Source of the DNA: an uncultured Collinsella sp. | GTDB taxonomy: Bacteria > Actinomycetota > Coriobacteriia > Coriobacteriales > Coriobacteriaceae | DNA: 27,302 nucleotides | Assembly: GCA_900544115.1 (NCBI GenBank) | Contig: UQTW01000031.1 | Span: forward strand, 1 to 27,302 | Direction: 5' to 3' | Shown here: piece after piece, positions 15,453 to 23,711 of the stretch | Layout of the letters: every line of letters starts with the position of its first letter | How positions within the stretch are numbered: the stretch's first letter is position 1 | Translations under genes and position numbers: made by a program | Notes under the pieces: model-generated | Told to the model about the DNA's origin: nothing | Databases searched by the model: none | The model's input: the letters and a program-made list of their open reading frames with translations, nothing else

Positions 15453-17329
15453 GCGTGGTACAGCATATCCGCGACCGTGCGGGCCATTTTCGCTGGATGG
15501 GGCTGCTTGTGGTGTGGGCGGTCTTTATTGCCATGGCCGCCGTGCTGCTGGTGGAACGTGCCGGCGTGCAGTACAGTGCGGGCCAGCATAAGCTGGGGAT
15601 GCTTGCCGCCAACGATGCGGTGCCGGCCTCCTCGGCGATGTTTGGCCAAAAGCCCACGTGCCTAGTCATTACCGATTCCGACCAAGCTGGCGTCGAGGAC
15701 GTAAAGGAGCAGTTTGACCAGATCCTGCTCGACATGAAGATCGCGCACCGCGACGTGGACCTTGCCCTGGACGGCGTGGGTGCCATTCCCTCGCTGACCT
15801 CCTTCGATCGCGTGATTTTGCTCATGCCGTCGCTCGATGGGCTCGGTACGCACCTGAGCGACATTATGAGTTGGGTGAGTGCCGGTGGTTCGCTTATGCT
15901 CGCCATGCCTCCGGATAACTCGAGCTATTTGCAAGTGATTGCCCCCAAGCTTGGCATTGAATCGGCCGGATATGACTATGTAAAAGCCGAAAGCATTGTG
16001 CCGAGCGAGGACTTTATGCTGGGCGGGGGAGAGCGCTACGAGCTCTCGGACCCCTTTGATTCGTCGCTTTCGGTTTCGCTGCGCGAGACGGCTCGTGTGT
16101 GGGCTAAGACCGGCGATGCGGCCGCCCCGCTCATTTGGTCGAATGACTGCGGTAGCGGTCGCACCGTGGTGTGCAATATCGGTATCTATGACAAGGTCAT
16201 GCGCGGTTTTTACGCCGCGGCGATCAGCCTGCTGGGCGATGCCACGGCCTACCCCGTCATCAACAGCGCCGTCTTCTATCTGGACGACTTTCCCAGCCCC
16301 GTGCCCTCGGGCGACGGCACCTACATCAAGCGCGACTACGGGCTTTCTATCGCCGACTTTTATACCAAGGTCTGGTGGCCCGATCTGCAAAAGCTCGCGC
16401 AAAAATATGGCGTTCGCTTTACCGGCGTGATGATCGAAAACTACGAGGACGCGGTCAACCAGACCGAGCCTGCGCGCCAGGCCGATACCACGCAGTTTCG
16501 CTACTTTGGCGGCATGCTGCTGCAGATGGGCGGAGAGCTGGGCTTTCACGGCTACAACCATCAGCCTCTGGCGCTCTGGGATACCGACTATGGCACACTG
16601 CATGACTACAAGACCTGGAAGAACAAGGAAACGCTCGTCGCATCGCTCAACGAGCTTATCGCCTTCCAAGATGAGGTGTTGCCCAACGCGCACGGCTCGG
16701 TTTACGTGCCGCCGTCAAATATCCTTTCGGCCCGTGCGCGCAAGCTTATCGGCACCGACGTTCCGCGCATTAAGACCATCGCCAGTACGTATTTTGAGGA
16801 TGGCACCGACTTGCCCTACGTTCAGGAGTTTGGCGTGGCGAGCGATGGCATTGTGGAGCAGCCGCGCATTGTTTCGGGCGGCATGGTCGACGATTCCTAT
16901 ATGCGCTTGGCTGCCGTGTCCGAGCTAAACATGCACTATGTGAGCACGCATTTTATGCACCCGGACGACCTGCTCGATCCCGATCGCGGCGCCAAGGAGG
17001 GCTGGGAGGTCTACAAGGGCGGCCTGACCGACTACCTGGACTGGCTTAGCAAGTCTGCGCCCGACCTGCGGCGTCAGACCGGTTCGGAATGCTCGGGCGC
17101 CATCCAGCGCTTTTCGTCCGTGACGGTGAGTGTGGATACCAGTGCGGATGCCTGGACGCTCAGCCTGGGCAATTTCCACGACGAGGCGTGGCTCATGTTC
17201 CGCGCCAACAACGGCGAGCCGGGTGCAGTCACGGGTGGCGAGATTACGCATCTGACGGGCGATCTGTACCTGGTTAAAGCCACGGACAAGACGGTGACCA
17301 TTGCACGCAAGGAGGGTGGTGACAGATGA
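15449..17329 (+). CDS. pelA: PelA-type polysaccharide deacetylase (DUF2194-like)
   Basis: A 626-residue protein anchored by one N-terminal helix (about 13-38), the rest outside the membrane. The first half has a Rossmann/amidotransferase-like pattern (CLVITDSDQAG; RVILLMPSLDG), and the second a deacetylase domain with FYLDDFPSP (D279, D280) and GFHGYNHQP (H367, H371), the metal-binding Asp and His pair of carbohydrate esterases. It corresponds to the deacetylase-only PelA of Gram-positive pel operons; the glycoside hydrolase domain of the Pseudomonas protein is absent. It would remove acetyl groups from the exported amino-sugar polymer. GTG in GTGA overlaps the pelE stop, with AGAGGAGG just upstream, which decides the start over the TTG at 15425. 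The last ~100 residues look like a beta-sandwich. Confidence 0.8.
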   Translation: MSVVQHIRDRAGHFRWMGLLVVWAVFIAMAAVLLVERAGVQYSAGQHKLGMLAANDAVPASSAMFGQKPTCLVITDSDQAGVEDVKEQFDQILLDMKIAHRDVDLALDGVGAIPSLTSFDRVILLMPSLDGLGTHLSDIMSWVSAGGSLMLAMPPDNSSYLQVIAPKLGIESAGYDYVKAESIVPSEDFMLGGGERYELSDPFDSSLSVSLRETARVWAKTGDAAAPLIWSNDCGSGRTVVCNIGIYDKVMRGFYAAAISLLGDATAYPVINSAVFYLDDFPSPVPSGDGTYIKRDYGLSIADFYTKVWWPDLQKLAQKYGVRFTGVMIENYEDAVNQTEPARQADTTQFRYFGGMLLQMGGELGFHGYNHQPLALWDTDYGTLHDYKTWKNKETLVASLNELIAFQDEVLPNAHGSVYVPPSNILSARARKLIGTDVPRIKTIASTYFEDGTDLPYVQEFGVASDGIVEQPRIVSGGMVDDSYMRLAAVSELNMHYVSTHFMHPDDLLDPDRGAKEGWEVYKGGLTDYLDWLSKSAPDLRRQTGSECSGAIQRFSSVTVSVDTSADAWTLSLGNFHDEAWLMFRANNGEPGAVTGGEITHLTGDLYLVKATDKTVTIARKEGGDR

Positions 17330-18753
17330 GAATCTGCTTGGTACTCGAGGGTTGCTACCCCTATGTGCACGGCGGCGTATCTACCTGGATGCATGGCTAT
17401 ATCCAGGCCATGCCCGAGCACGAGTTTGTGCTGTGGGTGATCGGCGCGCATGCTGCCGACCGCGGCAAGTTTGTCTACGAGCTGCCCGGCAACGTGGTCG
17501 AGGTGCGCGAGGTGTTCCTGGACGATGCCCTGAGGCTTTCGGGCGAGCAACATGAAGCGAGTTTTAACGACCGTGAGCGCGAGGCGCTACGCCGTCTGGT
17601 GTCGCTCTCCAATCCGGACTGGGACGTGTTATTCGATATCTTCCACCGCCGTCGCGTGCATCCGCTCTCGTTTTTGCAGAGCCGTACGTTTATGGATATC
17701 TTTCGCGACGTGTGCCTGGCCGAGTACCCATACACGCCCTTTGCCGATGCATTCCATACCATGCGCTCCATGCTACTGCCCGTGCTCTACCTGCTGGGCA
17801 GCGAGGTGCCGGTGGCCGATGTGTACCACGCCATCTCAACCGGCTACGGCGGCCTTCTCGCCTGCCTGGGCTCAAGCGTTCACCATGCGCCGGTGCTGCT
17901 CACCGAGCACGGCATCTATACCCGCGAACGCGAGGAAGAGATCATTCGCGCCGACTGGGTGGTGCCGTCGTTTAAGGACCGCTGGATCCGCTTTTTCTAC
18001 CTGCTTTCGGAGGAGATCTACCGTCGCGCCTTTCGCGTGACGAGCCTGTTTCACAACGCCCGCAAGACGCAGATCGATATGGGCTGTGATGCGGACAAAT
18101 GCCTGGTCATCCCCAACGGCATCCAGTTCGACCGCTTTAAGGAAATTCCCTTAAAGACCGATGACGGCTGGGTGGACATTGGCGCGGTGGTGCGCCTGGC
18201 GCCCATCAAGGACGTCAAGACCATGATCTATGCCTTCTTTGAGCTGCACGAGCGCCTGCCCCGCGTGCGCCTGCACATCATGGGTGGCGTGGATGACGAG
18301 GAGTACGGCGCCGAGTGTCACGCGCTGGTCGATACCCTGGGCGTGCGCGACTTGATCTTTACCGGCCGCGTCAACGTGGTTGAGTACATGGAAAAGCTCG
18401 ACTTTGCCATTTTGACGAGCATCTCCGAGGGCCAGCCGCTCAGCGTGCTGGAGTCGCTTGCAGCGCGCCGTCCCTGCGTGACGACCGAGGTGGGCTGCTG
18501 CCGCGAGCTGCTCGAAGGCGCCCCGGGCGACGACTTTGGCGTGGCGGGTTTTGTGACGCCGCCCATGTATCGCAAGGGCTTGGCCGATGCCATGGAGCGC
18601 ATGTGCACAAGCCGCGCCCGCCGCATTGAGATGGGGGAGCGCGGCCAGTGTCGCGTCGCCACGTACTTTTTGCACGAGCAGATGCTCGCCAACTATCGCG
18701 CGCTGTACGACGAGACGGCGCAAGCGTTTGACCTGCCCAGAGAGGGGGAGTAG
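17326..18753 (+). CDS. pelF: PelF glycosyltransferase (GT4)
   Basis: A 475-residue cytosolic GT-B fold enzyme. The N-terminus has CLVLEGCYPYVHGGVSTWM (4-22), the PelF-type acceptor-side motif, then TEHGIYTREREEEI in the middle. The donor domain has VVRLAPIKDVKTMI and the GT4 EX7E element in SISEGQPLSVLESLA, with TEVGCCRELLEG after it. PelF polymerises UDP-activated N-acetyl-hexosamine into the Pel chain. Length matches the family. The ATG overlaps the pelA stop in ATGA, so the two are translationally coupled. Confidence 0.92.
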   Translation: MRICLVLEGCYPYVHGGVSTWMHGYIQAMPEHEFVLWVIGAHAADRGKFVYELPGNVVEVREVFLDDALRLSGEQHEASFNDREREALRRLVSLSNPDWDVLFDIFHRRRVHPLSFLQSRTFMDIFRDVCLAEYPYTPFADAFHTMRSMLLPVLYLLGSEVPVADVYHAISTGYGGLLACLGSSVHHAPVLLTEHGIYTREREEEIIRADWVVPSFKDRWIRFFYLLSEEIYRRAFRVTSLFHNARKTQIDMGCDADKCLVIPNGIQFDRFKEIPLKTDDGWVDIGAVVRLAPIKDVKTMIYAFFELHERLPRVRLHIMGGVDDEEYGAECHALVDTLGVRDLIFTGRVNVVEYMEKLDFAILTSISEGQPLSVLESLAARRPCVTTEVGCCRELLEGAPGDDFGVAGFVTPPMYRKGLADAMERMCTSRARRIEMGERGQCRVATYFLHEQMLANYRALYDETAQAFDLPREGE

Positions 18754-18756
18754 CCG

Positions 18757-20301
18757 GTGGCCGGAATCGGTTTTGAGCTCAAGCGCCTGTTTAGGCGCAA
18801 GGGTCTGTTTGCCACGATGCGCGCCTATGGCTACGCTGGCATTGTGTGCACGGGCCCCATGCTGCTGGGCGTGCTGCTCCAGGTGGGTATCTTGGTGCTG
18901 TGCGGTCTGTGGGGCGTGGGGCGCGCCAACCAGGATCTGCTGGTGTGCATGGTGACCTATACACTGCTGGCCTCGCTTACGCTCACAAGCTTTTTCTCCA
19001 TGCCGGTCACGCGCTTTTTGGCCGACATGCTCTTTGCCGAGCGCGAGGATGAGATCCTGCCTTCGTTTTGGGGATCTAATGCCATCATGCTCGTTGCGGG
19101 CACGGTGCTCTACGGCGTCTTTTTGCTGTTCTCGGGGGCCACGCTGCTGCAGGGGCTGCTGTGCCTGTGGCTCTTCAACATCATGATCGTCAACTGGAAC
19201 GGCATGAGCTATCTCACGGCCATCAAAGATTATCGTGGCATTCTGTGCAGCTTTGCGGCCGCCATTGGCGTGGCGTGCCTGTGCGCCCTGGCAGCGCTGA
19301 CGTTGGGACTGCCGCCGGTCGAGGGCCTGTTGGCGTCAATCGCCCTAGGCTACGGCGTCATGCTTGCCTGGGATGTGGTACTGCTGTACCGGTATTTTCC
19401 ACAGAGTGATCGGAGTCCCTGGCGTTTTTTGCGCTGGCTCGACCAATTTATGCCGCTTGCGCTTACGGGGCTGTTTACCAACCTAGGGCTCTTTGCGCAC
19501 CTGGTGATTATTTGGGCCGGTCCCATTGGCGTGCAGGTCAAGGGCTTGTTTTATGGCGCGCCCTACCACGATGTGCCGGCGCTCATCGCGTTTTTGACCA
19601 TCCTTGCCACGACCGTTAACTTCGTGGTCTCGGTCGAGGTCAACTTTTATCCGCGCTACCGCGACTACTACAGTCTGTTCAATGACGGCGGCGTGGTAGG
19701 CGACATTGTGGTGGCCGTGGAGGAGATGCTCTCTACGCTTAATAGCGAACTACGCTTTTGCGCGCTCAAGCAGCTGTTTGTGACTGCGGCTGTCATTTCG
19801 CTCGAGACCACGGTACTCTCGGCCCTGCCGCTGGGCTTTAACAACCTTATGCACGGGTATTTTCGCACGTTATGCGTAGGCTATGGCCTGTATGCCGTGG
19901 GCAACACGATCCTGCTTATCTTGCTGTACTTTACCGACTACAAGGGAGCCGTTCTGGCCTCGGGCCTGTTTGCCGGTGTGGCCGGGCTGGCGACCGCCGT
20001 GTCGTTGCTTTTGCCGCAGCAGTTTTACGGCTTTGGCTTTTTGTTGGGTGCGGGCGTGTTTTTTATCGTGGCCCTGCTGCGGCTCGATACCTATACTGCC
20101 AACTTACCGTATCGTATCCTGAGTCAGCAGCCCATGGTGGCGACCGACAAAACGGGTCGCTTTACGGAGTTGGGCCGCTTGCTCGACCGTGCCGAGCAGC
20201 GCTATGAGGAGTGCCGCCATAAGGGTGAGCCGCACGGCGCGTTTGAGCGCACGGTGGTCCGTGTGTATCGCAACCATTGGGGAGGTTCTGATGGCCGATA
20301 G
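18757..20301 (+). CDS. pelG: PelG, Wzx-like membrane transporter
   Basis: A 514-residue integral membrane protein with about 12 hydrophobic helices. The opening AGIGFELKRLFRRKGL followed by YGYAGIVCTGPMLLG is characteristic of PelG (MOP/PST flippase relatives). It is thought to move the Pel polymer across the membrane in complex with PelD, PelE and PelF. The GTG start has GAGGGGGAG about seven bases upstream, and the gene begins three bases after the pelF stop. The C-terminal ~60 residues are cytosolic and charged. The next gene overlaps its end by 11 bases. Confidence 0.92.
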   Translation: MAGIGFELKRLFRRKGLFATMRAYGYAGIVCTGPMLLGVLLQVGILVLCGLWGVGRANQDLLVCMVTYTLLASLTLTSFFSMPVTRFLADMLFAEREDEILPSFWGSNAIMLVAGTVLYGVFLLFSGATLLQGLLCLWLFNIMIVNWNGMSYLTAIKDYRGILCSFAAAIGVACLCALAALTLGLPPVEGLLASIALGYGVMLAWDVVLLYRYFPQSDRSPWRFLRWLDQFMPLALTGLFTNLGLFAHLVIIWAGPIGVQVKGLFYGAPYHDVPALIAFLTILATTVNFVVSVEVNFYPRYRDYYSLFNDGGVVGDIVVAVEEMLSTLNSELRFCALKQLFVTAAVISLETTVLSALPLGFNNLMHGYFRTLCVGYGLYAVGNTILLILLYFTDYKGAVLASGLFAGVAGLATAVSLLLPQQFYGFGFLLGAGVFFIVALLRLDTYTANLPYRILSQQPMVATDKTGRFTELGRLLDRAEQRYEECRHKGEPHGAFERTVVRVYRNHWGGSDGR

Positions 20302-22060
20302 GATGATGTCTCGCCGTCGCCTGTTTGAGGCGGCTGCCGGTGCGCTGTTGCTTTCGGGCTGCTCGGTGCAGGAAGACTCCTCGACCAAAAAGGTCAAAAA
20401 GCAGGACAAGATTAAAAAGGCCGAGTCCTCGGACGGTACCAAGCACCTACGCGATAAAGACGAGCTGTACGAGGTCTACGACGACTCGGGCATTGTGACC
20501 ATGTACCTGACGGTCTCGCGCGGCAACAGTTCCGAGAACACCGACCACAGCTGGGCCGAGATCAATACGTACTCGGTGTATGACTATGCCGACATGGGCG
20601 TGACGCGCTATCAGGTTATGGGCCTGCTGCAGGCGGGCGACGAAGACGGCCCGGTGGCCGGCGAGGTTGGCTATGGCGAGGAAGCGCCCAATGCTACCGT
20701 GCAGGTGCGCGGTCAGACATCGAGCATGAACTCGCAAAAGAATTACAAGGTGGAGCTCAAAAAGGGCAAGGGTACCTGGCGCCAACAGCGCGCGATTGCG
20801 CTCAACAAGCACATGGGCGAGGGTATGCGTTTTCGCAACAAGATGGCCTACGACCTTATCCGCGGAATCCCCCAGATGATGGGCCTGCGCACGCAGTTTG
20901 TGCATCTGTGGGTGTGCGACCAGACCGAAAAGTCCAACGACACCTTTGAGGACTACGGCCTGTTTACGCAGGTGGAGCAGCTCAACAAGACGGCGCTTAA
21001 GGCACATGGCCTGGATAAGAGCGGGCACCTGTACAAGGTGAACAGCTTTGATTTCCATCGCTACGAGGACACCATTAAGCTTGCCGACGATCCCGACTAC
21101 AACCAGGCAAGCTTTGAGGGCATGCTTGAGATTAAGGGCGATTCGGACCACACCAAGCTCATCGAGATGCTCGATGCGCTCAACGACGAATCGCAAAAGA
21201 TCGATGACGTGCTCGACACCTACTTTGATACCGAGAATCTGGTCTATTGGCTGGCGTTTCAGATCCTGACGGGCAACTGCGATACTCAGAACCGTAACTG
21301 CTATCTGTACAGCCCGCTCAACTCCAATACGTGGTACATCCTCGATTGGGACAACGATGGCATGCTGCGTAAGATGGAGCTTTCTCTTACCGGGTTTTCG
21401 GACTATGCGAGCTGGGAGCGCGGCGTAAGCAACTACTGGGGCAACGTGCTATTCAATCGCGCGTTGCGCAGCAAATCGTTCCGCAGTGAGCTCGACCGCG
21501 CCGTCAAGGACTTGCGCTCGTATATGACCGAGGCACGCTTGGCCAAGATGATCAAACATTATCGCGAGGTTACCGAATCGCTGATTTTTGCTTCGCCCGA
21601 TATCGACAATCTGCCTGTCACCAAGGACCAATACGAGCAGATTGCCGCGGCGATTCCCTCCGAGATCGAGGAGAACTACAAGAGCTTTCGCGAGAGTTTT
21701 AAAAAGCCTATGCCGTTCTACATTGGCGTGCCGCAGATCGATAACGGTAAGCTGCGCATTAACTGGGATGCGTCCTACGACTTTAAGGCGCGTGACATTC
21801 GCTATGCCGTGGAGCTGGCGCGCGACTATGCCATAAGCGACGTGCTTTTTAAGGCTGAGGACGTGCTGCTTCCCGAGGTGACCTGTGATGCGCCCGATGC
21901 CGGCCAGTATTTTGTGCGCGTGCGCGCCACCAACTCAGACGGCTATGCCCAAGATGCGTTTGACTACTATGTGACCGACGACGGCAAGCACTACGGCATG
22001 AAGTGTTTTTACGTGCAAGACGGCGGTAAGGTCGTGGAGGACACGTATGAGGAGGGCTAG
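20291..22060 (+). CDS. CotH-kinase lipoprotein
   Basis: A 589-residue secreted protein of the CotH family. I start it at ATG 20291 (GGAGG five bases upstream) because this gives a lipoprotein signal: SRRRLF (7-12, Tat-like) then LLLSGC with the lipidated Cys at 24. A charged linker follows, then the CotH domain with VRGQTSSMNSQKNYKVEL, IALNKHMGEGMRFRNKMAYDL and the catalytic acidic YILDWDNDG (D352, D354, D356). The last ~110 residues look like a fibronectin type III domain (INWDASYDF...YFVRVRATNSDG). CotH enzymes are atypical kinases that phosphorylate or glutamylate proteins; the substrate here is unknown. It is embedded in the pel operon, overlapping pelG and the next gene. Confidence 0.85.
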   Translation: MADRMMSRRRLFEAAAGALLLSGCSVQEDSSTKKVKKQDKIKKAESSDGTKHLRDKDELYEVYDDSGIVTMYLTVSRGNSSENTDHSWAEINTYSVYDYADMGVTRYQVMGLLQAGDEDGPVAGEVGYGEEAPNATVQVRGQTSSMNSQKNYKVELKKGKGTWRQQRAIALNKHMGEGMRFRNKMAYDLIRGIPQMMGLRTQFVHLWVCDQTEKSNDTFEDYGLFTQVEQLNKTALKAHGLDKSGHLYKVNSFDFHRYEDTIKLADDPDYNQASFEGMLEIKGDSDHTKLIEMLDALNDESQKIDDVLDTYFDTENLVYWLAFQILTGNCDTQNRNCYLYSPLNSNTWYILDWDNDGMLRKMELSLTGFSDYASWERGVSNYWGNVLFNRALRSKSFRSELDRAVKDLRSYMTEARLAKMIKHYREVTESLIFASPDIDNLPVTKDQYEQIAAAIPSEIEENYKSFRESFKKPMPFYIGVPQIDNGKLRINWDASYDFKARDIRYAVELARDYAISDVLFKAEDVLLPEVTCDAPDAGQYFVRVRATNSDGYAQDAFDYYVTDDGKHYGMKCFYVQDGGKVVEDTYEEG

Positions 22061-22838
22061 CGCGCTGCTTGAGCGCTTGGCGGCCCCGCCCGCACGCGCC
22101 ACGCAGGAGCGTTACCGCCACGAGCTCAAATATCTCATTAACGAGGGCGAGCACGCCGCGCTTGCCTGCCGCATGGCGCCGGTTTTTAAACTGGATAAGC
22201 ATGCGCGGGCGGGTGGTTACACCATTCGCAGCCTGTACTTTGACGACTACTGCAACTCGGCCTACGAGGAAAAAGACGCCGGCATTCTCATGCGCAAAAA
22301 GTATCGCGTACGCATCTATAACGGCAGCGACAAGGTGATTAAGCTCGAGCGCAAAAAGAAGTACGGCAGCTGGATCTACAAGGAGGACGCGCCGCTCACG
22401 CGTGGCGAGTTTGAGCAGATTCTGGCCGGTGACTACGACTTTTTGCTGAGGAGCCCCTATCCGCTCTGTCGCGAGTTCTACATCGAGTGCATCTGCAATA
22501 TGATGCGCCCACGGACCATCGTGGACTACGAGCGCGAGCCGTGGGTGATGGACGAGGGCACCGTGCGCATTACCTTTGATAGCAACGTGCGTGCCGCGGT
22601 GGGTAGCTTTGACATTTTTGACGCGACCTTGCCTGCATTGCCCGTGCTGGAGCCCGGCAAGCTGGTGATGGGGGTCAAGTTTACGGAGTTTTGCCCGCAG
22701 CTGGTGCGCGATATGGTGCCGCCAGGTGCGGCCGAACTCACGGCGGTCTCTAAGTACTGCCTGTGTTACGAAAAGACCGCCTACCTGCGCGGATTTACCT
22801 ACTGGGAATCGGATTTTGAGAACCGAGGGGATTTTTAG
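22047..22838 (+). CDS. VTC-domain polyphosphate polymerase
   Basis: A 263-residue protein that is essentially one VTC tunnel domain. Visible family elements are RHELKYLI, IRSLYFDDYCNSAYEEK, MRKKYRVRIYN, KLERKKKYGSWIYK (the basic tunnel residues), ECICNMMRPRTIVDYERE and VKFTEFCPQLVRDM. Eukaryotic Vtc4 makes polyphosphate from ATP; bacterial homologues beside CotH and DUF4956 genes are annotated as polyphosphate polymerases, with little direct evidence. There is no signal peptide, so it acts on the inner face. The ATG lies inside the CotH gene end (14-base overlap) with GGAGG upstream, indicating coupling. Confidence 0.88.
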   Translation: MRRASALLERLAAPPARATQERYRHELKYLINEGEHAALACRMAPVFKLDKHARAGGYTIRSLYFDDYCNSAYEEKDAGILMRKKYRVRIYNGSDKVIKLERKKKYGSWIYKEDAPLTRGEFEQILAGDYDFLLRSPYPLCREFYIECICNMMRPRTIVDYEREPWVMDEGTVRITFDSNVRAAVGSFDIFDATLPALPVLEPGKLVMGVKFTEFCPQLVRDMVPPGAAELTAVSKYCLCYEKTAYLRGFTYWESDFENRGDF

Positions 22839-22841
22839 ACC

Positions 22842-23507
22842 ATGAGCACCAGGGACTTTTTTAAGAACTCCGTCTTGGAGGCGTTTGGCCAGGTCGACCC
22901 TGCCAAGATTGGCCTTTCGCTGCTCGTGGCGCTCGCCATGGGCATCCTGATCTATTACGTGTACAAGCGCTTTTTTACCGGCGTGGTGTATTCGCGTAGC
23001 TTTGCCGTGACGCTCGTGGGCATGTGCGTGCTCACCTGCATGGTCACGCTCGCGATCTCGACAAACGTGGTCATCTCGCTCGGTATGGTCGGTGCTCTGT
23101 CTATCGTCCGCTACCGTACGGCGGTCAAGGACCCGCTCGACCTGCTGTATCTGTTTTGGGCCATTACCACAGGCATTACTGCAGGTGCCGGTATGTATGC
23201 GCTCGTAGGACTCACGGCAGTGGTGATCGTGGTGATAATCGCCGGCTTTGCGAGCCACCAGGACAAGGCGCGCGTGTACATGATGGTCATCCACTACACG
23301 GGCCAGACCACCGGCGATGATATCGTGCGTGCATTTGGGCGCACCAAGTTCACCGTCAAATCCAAGACCATGCGCGGCGACAAGGTCGAGATGGCCGCCG
23401 AGGTGTTCTCGGACGGCGTGGATATGCCCTATGCGGACGCCATCCGTGCGCTCGACGGCGTTGAGGACCTGACGCTCATCCAATACAACGGCGAGTATCA
23501 CGGCTAG
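22842..23507 (+). CDS. DUF4956 membrane protein
   Basis: A 221-residue protein with three to four membrane helices (about 25-45, 50-75, 80-90, 108-140) and a C-terminal soluble domain of about 75 residues with an ACT/ferredoxin-like alternation. The signature GALSIVRYRTAVKDPLDLLYLFW is the DUF4956 hallmark. The family is regularly found next to VTC and CotH genes, probably forming a membrane partner for the polymerase; its function is not established. It starts three bases after the VTC stop, with GAGGGGA upstream, and is the last gene of the operon. Confidence 0.88.
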   Translation: MSTRDFFKNSVLEAFGQVDPAKIGLSLLVALAMGILIYYVYKRFFTGVVYSRSFAVTLVGMCVLTCMVTLAISTNVVISLGMVGALSIVRYRTAVKDPLDLLYLFWAITTGITAGAGMYALVGLTAVVIVVIIAGFASHQDKARVYMMVIHYTGQTTGDDIVRAFGRTKFTVKSKTMRGDKVEMAAEVFSDGVDMPYADAIRALDGVEDLTLIQYNGEYHG

Positions 23508-23513
23508 CTTGGT

Positions 23514-23537
23514 TCCGGCGTTTTAACAAACGCCGGA
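23514..23537 (+). terminator. Stem-loop at the end of the pel operon
   Basis: A perfect 10-base-pair stem, TCCGGCGTTT (23514-23523) with AAACGCCGGA (23528-23537), and a 4-base loop, starting 7 bases after the DUF4956 stop. The position and strength fit an operon terminator, but no T-run follows, so it may be an RNA-stabilising 3' stem instead. Confidence 0.55.
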
Positions 23538-23553
23538 CCGCTTGACGCTGCGC

Positions 23554-23649
23554 GGGCATCTGCCGGGCGATCTGCCGCTCAAACCGTCGCGCGCGTACAT
23601 AAAGTACGCGTCGCTCCTCTTTCGAGGCACCTCGCCACGGCAGCTGCCC
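23554..23649. repeat. Structured intergenic palindromic element
   Basis: Outer arms GGGCATCTGCCG (23554-23565) and CGGCAGCTGCCC (23638-23649) pair with one mismatch. Within them CGCGTAC and GTACGCG form a perfect hairpin (23592-23610, 5-base loop), and GGCGA can pair with TCGCC. It is about 96 bases, GC-rich, between two genes on the same strand. The form resembles REP-type dispersed elements; no second copy is in the window. Confidence 0.4.
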
Positions 23650-23711
23650 GCTCGCTGGCGTGCGATCTTCATGGATGGTTTATTCGGTTCGGTTTTTGGG
23701 GACGGTGTTGC

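Noticed and set aside
15662..16693. Minus-strand open frame of 343 codons opposite pelA
   Set aside because: Shadow frame; the opposite strand carries the deacetylase motifs.
21849..23501. Long minus-strand open frame of 550 codons opposite the CotH, VTC and DUF4956 genes
   Set aside because: It is His/Arg-rich with no family motif and mirrors the codon pattern of three well-recognised + strand genes.
23592..23610. Perfect hairpin as an intrinsic terminator
   Set aside because: No T-run follows on either strand; it is part of a larger palindromic element.
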